Source of the DNA: Geminicoccaceae bacterium
GTDB lineage: Bacteria; Pseudomonadota; Alphaproteobacteria; Geminicoccales; Geminicoccaceae
Direction of reading: 5' to 3'
DNA: 64,000 bases
Assembly: GCA_020638465.1 (NCBI GenBank)
Contig: JACKIM010000001.1
Span: 959,501 to 1,023,500 of the forward strand
Below the pieces are notes generated by a model. The model did not search any database and was not told the origin of the DNA. It was given only the letters and a program-made list of their open reading frames with translations. This document shows positions 36,330 through 44,970 of the stretch, in pieces (position 1 is the stretch's first letter; every line of letters begins with the position of its first letter). A program made the position numbers and the translations under genes.

Positions 36330-37485
36330 CAACGCCGCGACCGTCCGGCTCGAACAGGTGGCACCGATTCCGCTCGATCTGTCCATCAAGATCGCGGCGG
36401 GCGAGCTGCATGCGCTGGTGGGACCGTCCGGCAGCGGCAAGACCACCATCCTGCGCGCGATCGCCGGCCTTCAGCGCCCGGCGCGGGGCCGCATCGTGAT
36501 CCATGGCGACACCTGGATGGACAGCGACGACGGCCGCCACCTGCCGGCGCACCGGCGTTCCGTCGGCTTCGTGTTCCAGTCGTTCGCCCTGTTCCCGCAC
36601 ATGACGGCACTGGAGAATGTCGCCGCCGCGTCGGGACTTCGACGCAGGAGCCAGCGCCTCGAACGGGCGCGGGAACTGCTGGAGCGCGTTCACCTCGCCG
36701 GGCTGGACCGCCGACGGCCATCGGAACTGTCCGGCGGCCAGCAGCAGCGGGTGGCCGTTGCCCGCGCACTCGCCCGCGAACCGCGCATCCTGCTGCTCGA
36801 CGAGCCCTTCAGCGCGGTCGACCAGGTGACCCGCCAGCGCCTCTATCGCGAACTGGCGGAACTGCGGCAAACGCTGGCCATACCGATCCTGCTGGTCACC
36901 CACGACCTGCAGGAGGCCATGATGCTGGCCGATCGCATGACCGTGATCCAACGTGGCCGGTCGTTGCAGTCGGGCGAGCCGATGGCACTGGTGCGGCGAC
37001 CGCTCGATGTGACGGTGGCCCGCCTGCTCGGTCACCGCAACATCTTCGATGGCCGGCTCGTCCGCGACGGGCGGGATGGCGCGCTCCGGATCGCCTGGAA
37101 TGGCCATCGTCTCGAACTGGTGGAACAACCCGAAATGCCCGAAGGTTCGCCGGTGGCCTGGCTGGTGCCCCCCAGCAGCGTGCTGCTGCACCGGCGCGAC
37201 CGCCCCTCGCTCGGCGAACGCGAAAATCCGGTGGATGCGTGCATCCGGAACCTGACCTTCCTCGGCGACGACGCGCATGTCGTCCTCGATGTCGGTACCG
37301 CACAGCCGCTGGCCCTGACCATCGGCGCGCACGCGGCCCGGCGCAACGGCCTCCGCACAGGCGCCGATGTCCGCGTGTCCCTGCTGGCCGAAAGCCTGCA
37401 CGTCATGCCACCGGACGGGTCGGCGGATCCGGATGCTCCCGTGATGTCGAACATCAGGAATCCGTCCACCAAACGGACAGGTTGA
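36322..37485 (+). CDS. modC: Molybdate ABC transporter ATP-binding protein
   Basis: The 387-residue ATPase has Walker A GPSGSGKTTILRAI (around residue 35), signature ELSGGQQQRVAVARALA, Walker B ILLLDEPFSAVD and switch His in LLVTHDLQEAMML. The C-terminal 130 residues look TOBE-like, which in ModC binds molybdate and inhibits transport. It overlaps modB by eight bases. The molybdate assignment rests mainly on modA and modB, because the ATPase alone could fit other anion importers. Confidence 0.88.
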   Translation: MSDNAATVRLEQVAPIPLDLSIKIAAGELHALVGPSGSGKTTILRAIAGLQRPARGRIVIHGDTWMDSDDGRHLPAHRRSVGFVFQSFALFPHMTALENVAAASGLRRRSQRLERARELLERVHLAGLDRRRPSELSGGQQQRVAVARALAREPRILLLDEPFSAVDQVTRQRLYRELAELRQTLAIPILLVTHDLQEAMMLADRMTVIQRGRSLQSGEPMALVRRPLDVTVARLLGHRNIFDGRLVRDGRDGALRIAWNGHRLELVEQPEMPEGSPVAWLVPPSSVLLHRRDRPSLGERENPVDACIRNLTFLGDDAHVVLDVGTAQPLALTIGAHAARRNGLRTGADVRVSLLAESLHVMPPDGSADPDAPVMSNIRNPSTKRTG

Positions 37486-37596
37486 ATGTCTTTTCGACAC
37501 ACGCTCTGTCGCATCATCTTATTTTTCAACTAATAGTTGTATGCATTTGAGAATCGCAGTAATTTGCACACTGCGCATCGACGCGACATGACCGGC

Positions 37597-37637
37597 TGTT
37601 GCAACAATACATCGGCATTTCATGTCGTGTTGCAACA
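37597..37637. promoter_or_regulatory. Paired palindrome TGTTGCAACA, candidate operator
   Basis: TGTTGCAACA, which is its own reverse complement, occurs twice at 37597-37606 and 37628-37637, 31 bases apart (about three helical turns). It lies in a long AT-rich gap (37486-37931) with no gene. Such spacing is typical of cooperative repressor sites. The regulator and regulated gene are unknown. Confidence 0.45.
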
Positions 37638-37826
37638 GTTGATTCTAGTCTTACTTTCGGACTCTGGTCCTCTTTAAAGAAGATTGCATCATCCATGCTG
37701 ACGAGTTCCGGCATGGATCAAATTTTATGTATTTTACCATCAAAGAACCTATGTCCTTTATTTGATATTCAACCATTCGTTAATTTTGTCATTGCCTCAT
37801 TCAATTCATTAAGCTACTGTTAACTT

Positions 37827-37894
37827 GTCAAGTCAGACGGTGCCTCCCTCCCTACTCGCCCCCGGCAAGCTCCGGCTTGCGGGGGCGCCTTTTT
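37827..37894 (+). ncRNA. Candidate small RNA or leader ending in an intrinsic terminator
   Basis: A sigma-70-like promoter (TTGCCT at 37792-37797, 17-base spacer, TACTGT at 37815-37820) would start a transcript near 37827 that stops at the hairpin and T run ending at 37894, about 68 bases. It contains CCTCCCTCCC (37843-37852), complementary to purine-rich ribosome binding sites. It may be a trans-acting small RNA or an attenuator leader of the gene at 37932. There is no direct proof of transcription. Confidence 0.35.
37857..37894 (+). terminator. Intrinsic terminator
   Basis: A strong GC hairpin has its left arm at 37857-37870 and its right arm at 37875-37887, with one unpaired base and a short loop. 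It is followed by TTTTT at 37890-37894. It lies 370 bases after modC and 38 bases before the next start codon. Confidence 0.8.
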
Positions 37895-37931
37895 CCGAGG
37901 CTGTATTTCCATTATTGATTGAGGAGCCAGC

Positions 37932-38162
37932 ATGAACACTCATCATGCCGTAGCCAATGAGCTCGACCCGTCGGCAAGCGATGATCTCGCAAACGACAAT
38001 CTGCGCCACGAAGGGCAGCCCCACGCCATGACCGGACAGGAAGAGGCCATCATCAGCGCGGCCGTGCTCGTCGCGACCGCGTTCCAGTTGCGCGACGAGG
38101 AAGCCCTGATCCAGACCCTGCGAAAACTGGCCGATGAAGTGGACAACCTTCGGGCCGACTGA
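37932..38162 (+). CDS. Hypothetical protein (76 residues)
   Basis: The 76-residue acidic protein has a good GAGGAG ribosome binding site before its ATG. The N-terminal 30 residues are polar and probably disordered. The remainder (EEAIISAAVLVATAFQLRDE then LIQTLRKLADEVDNL) should form two amphipathic helices. No family is recognised. It stands alone between a strong terminator upstream and a 12-base hairpin downstream. Confidence 0.7.
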   Translation: MNTHHAVANELDPSASDDLANDNLRHEGQPHAMTGQEEAIISAAVLVATAFQLRDEEALIQTLRKLADEVDNLRAD

Positions 38163-38186
38163 GACGGCTTCATTTCCTTACGCCCT

Positions 38187-38234
38187 GCCCCCGGATCCCC
38201 GTTCTCCTTCTGTCCCTGCCGTGGATCCGGGGGC
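38187..38234. repeat. Perfect 12-base hairpin
   Basis: GCCCCCGGATCC (38187-38198) and GGATCCGGGGGC (38223-38234) form a perfect stem around a 24-base loop, starting 24 bases after the preceding stop codon. There is no T run, so it is either a processing or stability element or a factor-assisted terminator. Confidence 0.5.
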
Positions 38235-38250
38235 CCGCGCGCCCGCCCGC

Positions 38251-38279
38251 CTTGAAGAGTGCCGCGCGGCATCCCACAT
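38251..38279 (+). promoter_or_regulatory. RpoH (heat-shock) type promoter candidate for hslVU
   Basis: CTTGAA at 38251-38256 is separated by 17 bases from CCACAT at 38274-38279. Alphaproteobacterial RpoH promoters have CTTGAA and a CCATAT-like box at this spacing. It lies about 160 bases upstream of hslV, a classical heat-shock gene. Confidence 0.5.
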
Positions 38280-38437
38280 CCGGACCCAGATCGGACGGTT
38301 CACCGTCCTCATGCATCGCGGGGTTGTCGGAAGCATTCCTGATCGCCAGGGCGATTATCCCGGGATAGCGAAACTTTCAGTCCGGTAGTTCGACGATCGT
38401 GACGATCGTTTTCATGCCGTGACGATTGCGGGGATTC

Positions 38438-38995
38438 ATGGAGGAAACCAGACAGGCCGGCTGGCATGGCACGACGATCCTGTCCGTGCGCAAGGCCGGC
38501 AAGGTCGTAATTGCAGGCGATGGCCAGGTCAGCCTCGCGCAGACCGTCATCAAGGCCAACGCCCGCAAGGTGCGCCCGCTCGCGGGAGGTTCGATCCTCG
38601 CCGGATTTGCCGGCAGCACCGCCGATGCCTTCACGTTGCTGGAGCGACTCGAAGCCAAGCTCGAACGTCATCCGGGCCAGCTCACGCGTGCCTGCGTCGA
38701 GCTCGCCAAGGACTGGCGTACCGACCGTTACCTGCGCCGGCTTGAAGCGATGATGGCCGTTGTCGACAGGGAAGTCTCGCTCGTGCTCACCGGCAATGGC
38801 GACGTGCTGGAGCCCGAGGACGGACTGATCGGCATCGGTTCGGGCGGCAATTTCGCACTCAGCGCCGCCAGGGCGCTCATCGATATCGACGGTATGGATG
38901 CCGAGGCCATCGCCCGCAAGGCAATGGGCATTGCCGCGGATATCTGTGTCTACACCAACCGCAATGTTGTGCTGGAGTCGATCACCGCATCATGA
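38438..38995 (+). CDS. hslV: ATP-dependent protease peptidase subunit HslV
   Basis: HslV is the proteasome-like peptidase of the HslUV protease. The 185-residue product carries a short propeptide (MEETRQAGWHG) before the catalytic Thr12 in GTTILSVRKAGKVVIAGDGQ. It continues with GFAGSTADAFTLLERLEAKL and IGSGGNFALSAARAL, all typical. ATG 38438 is used; an in-frame TTG four codons upstream is unlikely. The gene overlaps hslU by four bases. Confidence 0.95.
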   Translation: MEETRQAGWHGTTILSVRKAGKVVIAGDGQVSLAQTVIKANARKVRPLAGGSILAGFAGSTADAFTLLERLEAKLERHPGQLTRACVELAKDWRTDRYLRRLEAMMAVVDREVSLVLTGNGDVLEPEDGLIGIGSGGNFALSAARALIDIDGMDAEAIARKAMGIAADICVYTNRNVVLESITAS

Positions 38996-40299
38996 CAGCC
39001 CTGACCCCAAGAGAGATCGTCTCCGAGCTCGACCGTTTCATCGTCGGACAGAATGCGGCGAAGCGGGCGGTGGCCATCGCCCTGCGCAACCGCTGGCGGC
39101 GGCAGCAGCTCGATGATTCGCTTCGCGAGGAGGTCCTGCCCAAGAACATCCTCATGATCGGCCCCACCGGCTGCGGCAAGACCGAGATCGCCCGGCGTCT
39201 CGCGAAACTTGCGCAGGCCCCCTTCCTCAAGGTCGAGGCGACCAAGTTCACCGAAGTCGGCTATGTCGGCCGCGATGTCGAGAGCATCGTCCGCGATATC
39301 GTCGAGATCTCCATCAAGCTCACCCGCGACCAGCTGCACAAGGAAGTGCATGCCAAGGCCGAGCAGCAGGCCGAGGAACGGGTTCTCGATGCGCTGGTCG
39401 GAAGTTCCGCCGGCAAGGAGACCCGTGACAAGTTCCGCCGGATGCTGCGCGACGGCCAGCTGGCCGACAAGGTGATCGAGCTCGACGTGGTCGAAAGCCA
39501 GGGCAGCGGCATGCCGACCTTCGATATCCCGGGCATGCCCGGTGCGCAGCTCGGCATGGTCAATCTGGGCGACATGCTCGGCAAGGCCCTGGGCCAGCGG
39601 ACCACGCGCAAGAAGATGAAGGTTTCGGAGAGCTACGACGTGCTCGTGGCCGAGGAGGCCGACAAGCTCGTGGACGAGGACCGCATCCGCCGCGAGGGCA
39701 TCGAGGCCGCCGAGCAGAACGGCATCGTCTTCATCGACGAGATCGACAAGATCTCGGGACGGGAGGCCAAGGGCGGCGATGTCAGCCGCGAAGGCGTCCA
39801 GCGCGACCTCCTGCCCCTCATCGAGGGAACGAGCGTATCGACCAAGTACGGTTCGGTCCGCACCGAGCACATGCTGTTCATCGCCTCCGGTGCCTTTCAC
39901 CTGAGCAAGCCCTCCGATCTGCTGCCCGAACTGCAGGGCCGGCTGCCGATACGCGTCGAGCTGGACGCGCTCAGCCGCGGCGACCTCAAGCGTATCCTTG
40001 AGGAGCCGGAGGCGAGCCTGTCGCGCCAGTACGTGGCCCTGCTGGCCACCGAGGGCCTGACACTGGAGTTCACGCCCGAGGCAATCGACGAGATCGCCGG
40101 CCTTGCCCACGAGATCAACAATCGGGTGGAGAACATCGGCGCGAGGCGATTGCAGACAGTGATGGAAAAACTCGTCGAGGAGATCAGCTTCACGGCATCC
40201 GACCGCGAGAAGGAAACCGTCATCATCGACCCCGACTACGTGCGCCGCCAGGTCGGCGAACTGGTCAGGGATGGCGACCTCTCCAAGTTCATCCTCTGA
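38992..40299 (+). CDS. hslU: ATP-dependent protease ATPase subunit HslU
   Basis: HslU is the AAA+ unfoldase that feeds HslV. The 435-residue protein has the N-terminal TPREIVSELDRFIVGQNAAK, Walker A MIGPTGCGKTEIARRLAKL (around residue 57), the pore motif GYVGRDVES, Walker B NGIVFIDEIDKI (around residue 245) and the C-terminal GELVRDGDLSKFIL tail that docks into HslV. It overlaps hslV by four bases, ensuring coupled synthesis. Confidence 0.97.
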   Translation: MTALTPREIVSELDRFIVGQNAAKRAVAIALRNRWRRQQLDDSLREEVLPKNILMIGPTGCGKTEIARRLAKLAQAPFLKVEATKFTEVGYVGRDVESIVRDIVEISIKLTRDQLHKEVHAKAEQQAEERVLDALVGSSAGKETRDKFRRMLRDGQLADKVIELDVVESQGSGMPTFDIPGMPGAQLGMVNLGDMLGKALGQRTTRKKMKVSESYDVLVAEEADKLVDEDRIRREGIEAAEQNGIVFIDEIDKISGREAKGGDVSREGVQRDLLPLIEGTSVSTKYGSVRTEHMLFIASGAFHLSKPSDLLPELQGRLPIRVELDALSRGDLKRILEEPEASLSRQYVALLATEGLTLEFTPEAIDEIAGLAHEINNRVENIGARRLQTVMEKLVEEISFTASDREKETVIIDPDYVRRQVGELVRDGDLSKFIL

Positions 40300-40341
40300 T
40301 CGGAACGGATCACGGGACTGGCCGCCATCGACCGATGGCGC

Positions 40342-41607
40342 TCAGTCCCCTTCCCCGTCCATCTTCTTCTTCTGCCGGATATCCCCGTCTGCATCGCTAC
40401 CCGGATTGTAGAAATAGAGCGTGGCATAACCGCCAGCACTGCGGTTGAAGACCGGACGGAAGCTGGCGACCCGCCGTTCGATGCGCGGATCATCGAAATG
40501 CGACAGCCACACTTCCCCCCATGACAGATATTGCCCATCATCCATGAAGTGCAGGTCCTGGGCGGTCACGCCCTTGATCTTCACCTCTTGCGGCGCCACC
40601 TGCATCGAGATCGCCCGGTCGACGGCGTCGGCGAGCGTGTGCCCGCCGATTTCAAGATCGAATGCCGGATATCCCTGCCGTTCGATCAGTTGGGCGATGT
40701 AGACGAGGTAGAGTACAGCGTAGTTCTGGTAGTGCACCGCCAGCTTCCCGCGCCGGAATTCACGCGGCAGGGTTCCGTCCGCCGTGAGTTCCGAGACCGC
40801 GGAATAGATGGCCGACACGCCGAAGCGGAACAGGTCGTCGTCGGATGTGAGAATTCCGATCATCGTGGCATGCAGCGCGCGACGATAGAAATGGTTGTTG
40901 CAGCAACTCTGGCTACCGCCCTCGATACTGATGTGATTGCGGGAGATGCGATTGAGCCAGGCATCGATCTTCCGTTCCTGACTTTCCACGTCTGGTAACC
41001 GTCCACGAACGACAGAATAGGCCAGGGCGGTGGTGAACATCATGTCCTCGATGTTGTACCAGGCCTGACGGTCGTCGGAATTGTAGTGGAACTGGCTCAG
41101 CGCATCGGCATCGGCCCATCGGGCAAGGACCTCGATCAGACAGTGGCCGTAATAGGACTCATCGATTGCAAGGGAAGCGGCGGCCAGCGCGCTGATCGCA
41201 TCTTCATAGGCGAACAACGGCTTGATCGCCTCCCGCCACTCGTCGTGATTTGAATAGTACGCCGGCATGCGCAACTTGAAGTCGATAATGGGAATTTGCT
41301 CGACAGTCTTGCAACCGGGAGCGTCCTTTGTGACCTGTTCGATGGCCTCGTGCAGCACCGGCGAGCGGGTTTCGGCGAGAAGCCGGCGGCGGGCGTCGAC
41401 GTCGAAGTAGCTCCTGTCCGGATCGGTGACGCGATACTCGCTGAGATCGAGGGCCCGCCGCTGTTCCAGCGACAGCGCGTTGGCGGAAGACATCGATGCC
41501 GCAATTGCGAAAAGGACGATAGCCGGGAAGCCCGCCGCCGCCACGATCAGCCGACGAATGGGGCGCCCGCGCCGGAAGGTGCCGACGGGCGAACATGGAC
41601 CGGACAT
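40342..41607 (-). CDS. Alginate lyase-like periplasmic protein (AlgL/PL5 type)
   Basis: The 421-residue protein has an Arg-rich start and a membrane/signal segment (LIVAAAGFPAIVLFAIAASM), so it is exported. The mature part is a helical barrel with AAASLAIDESYYGHCLIEVL and NNHFYRRALHATMIGIL (around residue 250), the region equivalent to the catalytic Asn-Asn-His of AlgL. In alginate producers, AlgL clears misdirected polymer from the periplasm. The ATG overlaps the alg44 stop by one base (TGATG). The tail RQKKKMDGEGD is unusually charged. Lyase activity and substrate are inferred. Confidence 0.75.
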   Translation of the reverse strand: MSGPCSPVGTFRRGRPIRRLIVAAAGFPAIVLFAIAASMSSANALSLEQRRALDLSEYRVTDPDRSYFDVDARRRLLAETRSPVLHEAIEQVTKDAPGCKTVEQIPIIDFKLRMPAYYSNHDEWREAIKPLFAYEDAISALAAASLAIDESYYGHCLIEVLARWADADALSQFHYNSDDRQAWYNIEDMMFTTALAYSVVRGRLPDVESQERKIDAWLNRISRNHISIEGGSQSCCNNHFYRRALHATMIGILTSDDDLFRFGVSAIYSAVSELTADGTLPREFRRGKLAVHYQNYAVLYLVYIAQLIERQGYPAFDLEIGGHTLADAVDRAISMQVAPQEVKIKGVTAQDLHFMDDGQYLSWGEVWLSHFDDPRIERRVASFRPVFNRSAGGYATLYFYNPGSDADGDIRQKKKMDGEGD

Positions 41608-43022
41608 CAGCTGCCACCGGTCATGCGGGTGAGCGTTGGCCATGACGTGAAATAGACCTTCATCGGGACACCGACGAGGCCGGCCGGAAGCGGCTTCGAC
41701 GGTACCAGTTCGACACTGGCGAGACTCTGGTCCTGCGCCACCCATGCGGGGAAGCCGGAGCGCGGCCCGCGGTCGGGATCGAGGCGCACCGAAAGCACCC
41801 GCGCCTCGACCATCTCGCCGGTCTGCGGCAATTGCAGATAGGCTTCGTCATGCGGTTCGATGGAGGCGACATCCGACATGTGGACGAGCGCGACAACGCT
41901 CATCATGGACGGCTCGGTGCGGATCAGGGTGAATATCTGCTCGCCCTTCTCGACCCATTCGCCTCCCGGCACGGCCCAGGTGACCTCGCAATCGCAGGGT
42001 GAGAACAGCCGGTTGGCCTGCTGGCGATGTTCGAGCGCGGCGAGCCGGATGCGACTGACCTCAAGATCGGCATGGCTGGCCGTCGGCACCGTCGAGGCCA
42101 GCTCGACCGGCTCGGGCGCACGCAGCTGTGCCAGCGAGACGCCACCAGCGCCTCGCGGCGAAGCGATGACCCGGTCGACCGGCCCTGCGCCATCGGTGCT
42201 GGCAGCGGCCACCGTCATGCCCATGCGCCGGTATTCGGCGGCGGCCAGGGCGACATCGGCCTGCAGGGTGGCGTCGATGACCTCGGACAGCCGCTGGTCG
42301 GGCTGGACCATCGTGCCTACCGTAAGGTCGTGCGCGGCCAGGCGCCCTTCGGACGGGGCGCGGATGTCGATGCGCGGAGCGGTCAGTGCCGCGAACCGAG
42401 ACTCGGTGACGGCAAGGCGCTGGAAGAGCGACGTGACCAGGAAGGAGAACATCACCAACGCGCCAAGACCGATGGCCGCATAGCGCGCATGGCGTTTCCA
42501 CGGCACGGCCTCGTCCCGTTGTTCCTCCTCTTCCTCCAGGTCCTCGACGCGCTGGCGCCTTTGCCGCTCGGTCTGCGCGTCGGAGGGAAGAAGCAATCCT
42601 TCGAAGGTGATCAGCTGTCCCGAAAGGAAGGCGCGGATGGTCTTGCGCAGAACCTCCCGCTGGGCCTCGTCCATCGAGGTGATCTGGAAGGTCTGCGGCT
42701 TGCCGTCCTGTCCCCCGGAGACGACATGGCACTCGACGTTGAAGGTCAGTTCATAGCCCTTGAACATCAGCCGCAGCCGGCAATCGAGGGTCTCGCCCGT
42801 TACGGCCGCGACCAGCGGTTCGACGATGGCGAAACCATCGAGGGACAGGTCGCGGCCGCTGATTGTCCGGCCGTCGTGTTCGACGACAAAGGGCATGGGC
42901 ACCCGGACGAACTGCCGTTCGCCTCGCTGCTCGGGCACAATTCTCGAAATCGGGGACCGTTGCTTCTGCGGAACGGATTGCCGCGGAGGGAGCAGGTATT
43001 CTGCCGGAATTTCTCGCTTCAT
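41607..43022 (-). CDS. alg44: Alg44-like c-di-GMP-binding polymerisation/secretion protein
   Basis: The 471-residue protein joins an N-terminal PilZ domain, one membrane helix (AIGLGALVMFSFLVTSLF, around residue 190) and a periplasmic HlyD-like adaptor domain, the Alg44 architecture. The PilZ c-di-GMP motif is intact: R36-QFV-R40 and D58-LS-LD-G63. In Pseudomonas, Alg44 must bind c-di-GMP to activate the polymerase Alg8. The start overlaps the alg8-like stop by four bases. An acidic stretch (EDLEEEEEQRDE) precedes the membrane helix. Confidence 0.85.
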   Translation of the reverse strand: MKREIPAEYLLPPRQSVPQKQRSPISRIVPEQRGERQFVRVPMPFVVEHDGRTISGRDLSLDGFAIVEPLVAAVTGETLDCRLRLMFKGYELTFNVECHVVSGGQDGKPQTFQITSMDEAQREVLRKTIRAFLSGQLITFEGLLLPSDAQTERQRRQRVEDLEEEEEQRDEAVPWKRHARYAAIGLGALVMFSFLVTSLFQRLAVTESRFAALTAPRIDIRAPSEGRLAAHDLTVGTMVQPDQRLSEVIDATLQADVALAAAEYRRMGMTVAAASTDGAGPVDRVIASPRGAGGVSLAQLRAPEPVELASTVPTASHADLEVSRIRLAALEHRQQANRLFSPCDCEVTWAVPGGEWVEKGEQIFTLIRTEPSMMSVVALVHMSDVASIEPHDEAYLQLPQTGEMVEARVLSVRLDPDRGPRSGFPAWVAQDQSLASVELVPSKPLPAGLVGVPMKVYFTSWPTLTRMTGGS

Positions 43023-44932
43023 CGGGATATCTCCCCCGAATTTCGTACAGGTCGGGCCAATGCGGCCGGTTCGGAATATTCGACATGTGCATCTTCGATG
43101 CAGGGTTCGGCATGTTCACACGTCAGCCGCCCCGCAAGGACCAGATTCGTCCGGTCGGCACCCGCGCCACGCAGGACCGTCACGCCAAGGTCGATGGGCT
43201 CGGTCGATTGCAGCACGAAACGGCCGGGCGGCAGTTGCAGCTGCGGACGGCTGGCGGCACGGGCAATCGCCGCCCGCAGCCAGTAGTCGTCGGAAGCGGC
43301 CACTTCCACGCGACCGCTTACGAGGGTGAACATGGCGGTATCCGGAATGGTCAGCACGCCGGTCATGAGCGCCAGCGCATAGACATATCCGGTGAACTGG
43401 GTGACATGCATCCCGTGGCCGATCAGCCGCTGGCGAAAGCGCTTCAGGGGATCGGCGGGCTCGCCGGCAACGATGTTCTGCCGCGTCCACTTCTGCTGGT
43501 TGACGCGAAACGTCACCCAGGTCTTCACCAGTGCCCCGACGATCTGGTTGTAGTAGAGCAGCACGGGCCAGAGCGGCGAAAACCGGTGACGCTGCAAGCC
43601 CAGCAGCACCGAGGCGAACACCCGTGTCATCATGATCCAGCAAAGATACCCCAGCAGGAATGGCCGGCTGTGGGCGACCGTCAGCATGATGGCAACGATC
43701 GGCCCCGTGAGCGAGGTCCACATCGAGATGCGCTGGTCGACCAGCGACCACCAGGTGAACAGGCCCATCTTCCGCGGCCCGAGTGCTATCGCCCGGCCGT
43801 TGTTGCGCAGCATGTTGCCGTACCAGCGGCGCATCAGGCCGATGCTGCTCGCGAAGAACCGATGGCGGTCCGGCAGCTCCTCGAAGCCATAGGCCACGAC
43901 ATCGGGCACGTAGAGCATCTCCCAGCCCTGTCGCAGCAACCAGAACCACGTGCTCTTGTCGTCGCCGGAAAGGAAGCGGAAGCGGCCGAAACGCCAGTGG
44001 TCGATGCAGTCGCGCTCCACATGGCGGATGAAGTCGCGGTCGCCGACGATCGACCCGCGAAACACGCTGAAGCGCCCGGTCAGCACCAGAAGCCGCCTCG
44101 ACAGCGCCATCGAGCTCATCACCAGATGCCGCTGGGCATAGCGCAGGTCGTACCATTCGCGTGTCCAGCCATTGCCCTTGACGAAGCCGCGATTGTCGGT
44201 GGTGATCGCTCCGAGCCGGGGATTGGCGACGAAGAAGGAAAGGCTTCGTTCGAGGGCATCCGGCGGCAGGAAGATGTCGCCATCCATGAATATCACCAGC
44301 GAATCCGGGGATGGCAGGTCGCGGGCGATCGCCCGCGCGGCCTCGCCCATCGCACTGCGCTTGCCGTCCCCCTGCTGGAACATGAACCGGATCTCGATAT
44401 TGCCGGGGTGGCCATGCATGTCCAGCACATGCTGCAACATGTCGACATCGCTCTGGTCGGTGATCGAGGCGATGATCCGGGCCGGTGCCCCATAGCGCAT
44501 CAGCGCGGTGACAAGACCGCTGTAGACCTTGAAGCTGGTCGCGGCTTCCACGCGATAGGACGTGATCAGCACGTAGATTTCAGGCGCACGCGCGGCCTGC
44601 TCCACCCGATCCGCGTCTTTTCTCAATCTGGGGAAGGTATGGTTGAGGAAGATCGTCGACCGGACGACATGGACGCCCCACCAGCCATAGCGCCAGATCG
44701 ACAGCAGGCCGATGGTGACGATGAAACCCTGCGTTCCCGCGCCATCGACGACGCGCGGAAGGTTCAGCGCGACAATCGCGAACAGGATGGCATAGGCCGC
44801 CGCGACGGCGATGCTCAGTCGCCTGCCGGCGAATACCGGCTTCAGATCGAAGGTCCTGGAAAGTTTCACCTGGTCCGCCCGCCGGGTTCGAGAACAGCGA
44901 TTGCCGGCGATTCGGCCCCATCGCAGGAACAT
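43019..44932 (-). CDS. alg8: Alg8-like family 2 glycosyltransferase (exopolysaccharide polymerase)
   Basis: The 637-residue membrane glycosyltransferase has two N-terminal helices and a cytoplasmic GT2 domain with substrate Asp residues (SLVIFMDGDIFLPP), the acceptor/product motif FLSGDDKSTWFWLLRQG and further helices. GDDKSxWF, RWYGNxLRxNxRA and LYYNQIVGALVK are distinctive of Alg8. Alg8 polymerises GDP-mannuronate across the inner membrane. A C-terminal extension of about 120 residues after the last helix (from VSGRVEVAASDDYW) looks beta-rich and periplasmic and is not part of the Alg8 core known to me. The N-terminal start is uncertain. Confidence 0.85.
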   Translation of the reverse strand: MFLRWGRIAGNRCSRTRRADQVKLSRTFDLKPVFAGRRLSIAVAAAYAILFAIVALNLPRVVDGAGTQGFIVTIGLLSIWRYGWWGVHVVRSTIFLNHTFPRLRKDADRVEQAARAPEIYVLITSYRVEAATSFKVYSGLVTALMRYGAPARIIASITDQSDVDMLQHVLDMHGHPGNIEIRFMFQQGDGKRSAMGEAARAIARDLPSPDSLVIFMDGDIFLPPDALERSLSFFVANPRLGAITTDNRGFVKGNGWTREWYDLRYAQRHLVMSSMALSRRLLVLTGRFSVFRGSIVGDRDFIRHVERDCIDHWRFGRFRFLSGDDKSTWFWLLRQGWEMLYVPDVVAYGFEELPDRHRFFASSIGLMRRWYGNMLRNNGRAIALGPRKMGLFTWWSLVDQRISMWTSLTGPIVAIMLTVAHSRPFLLGYLCWIMMTRVFASVLLGLQRHRFSPLWPVLLYYNQIVGALVKTWVTFRVNQQKWTRQNIVAGEPADPLKRFRQRLIGHGMHVTQFTGYVYALALMTGVLTIPDTAMFTLVSGRVEVAASDDYWLRAAIARAASRPQLQLPPGRFVLQSTEPIDLGVTVLRGAGADRTNLVLAGRLTCEHAEPCIEDAHVEYSEPAALARPVRNSGEISR

Positions 44933-44970
44933 TCCCGAACTGGTTATAGATCCCGGATGTTGACGGTCGG

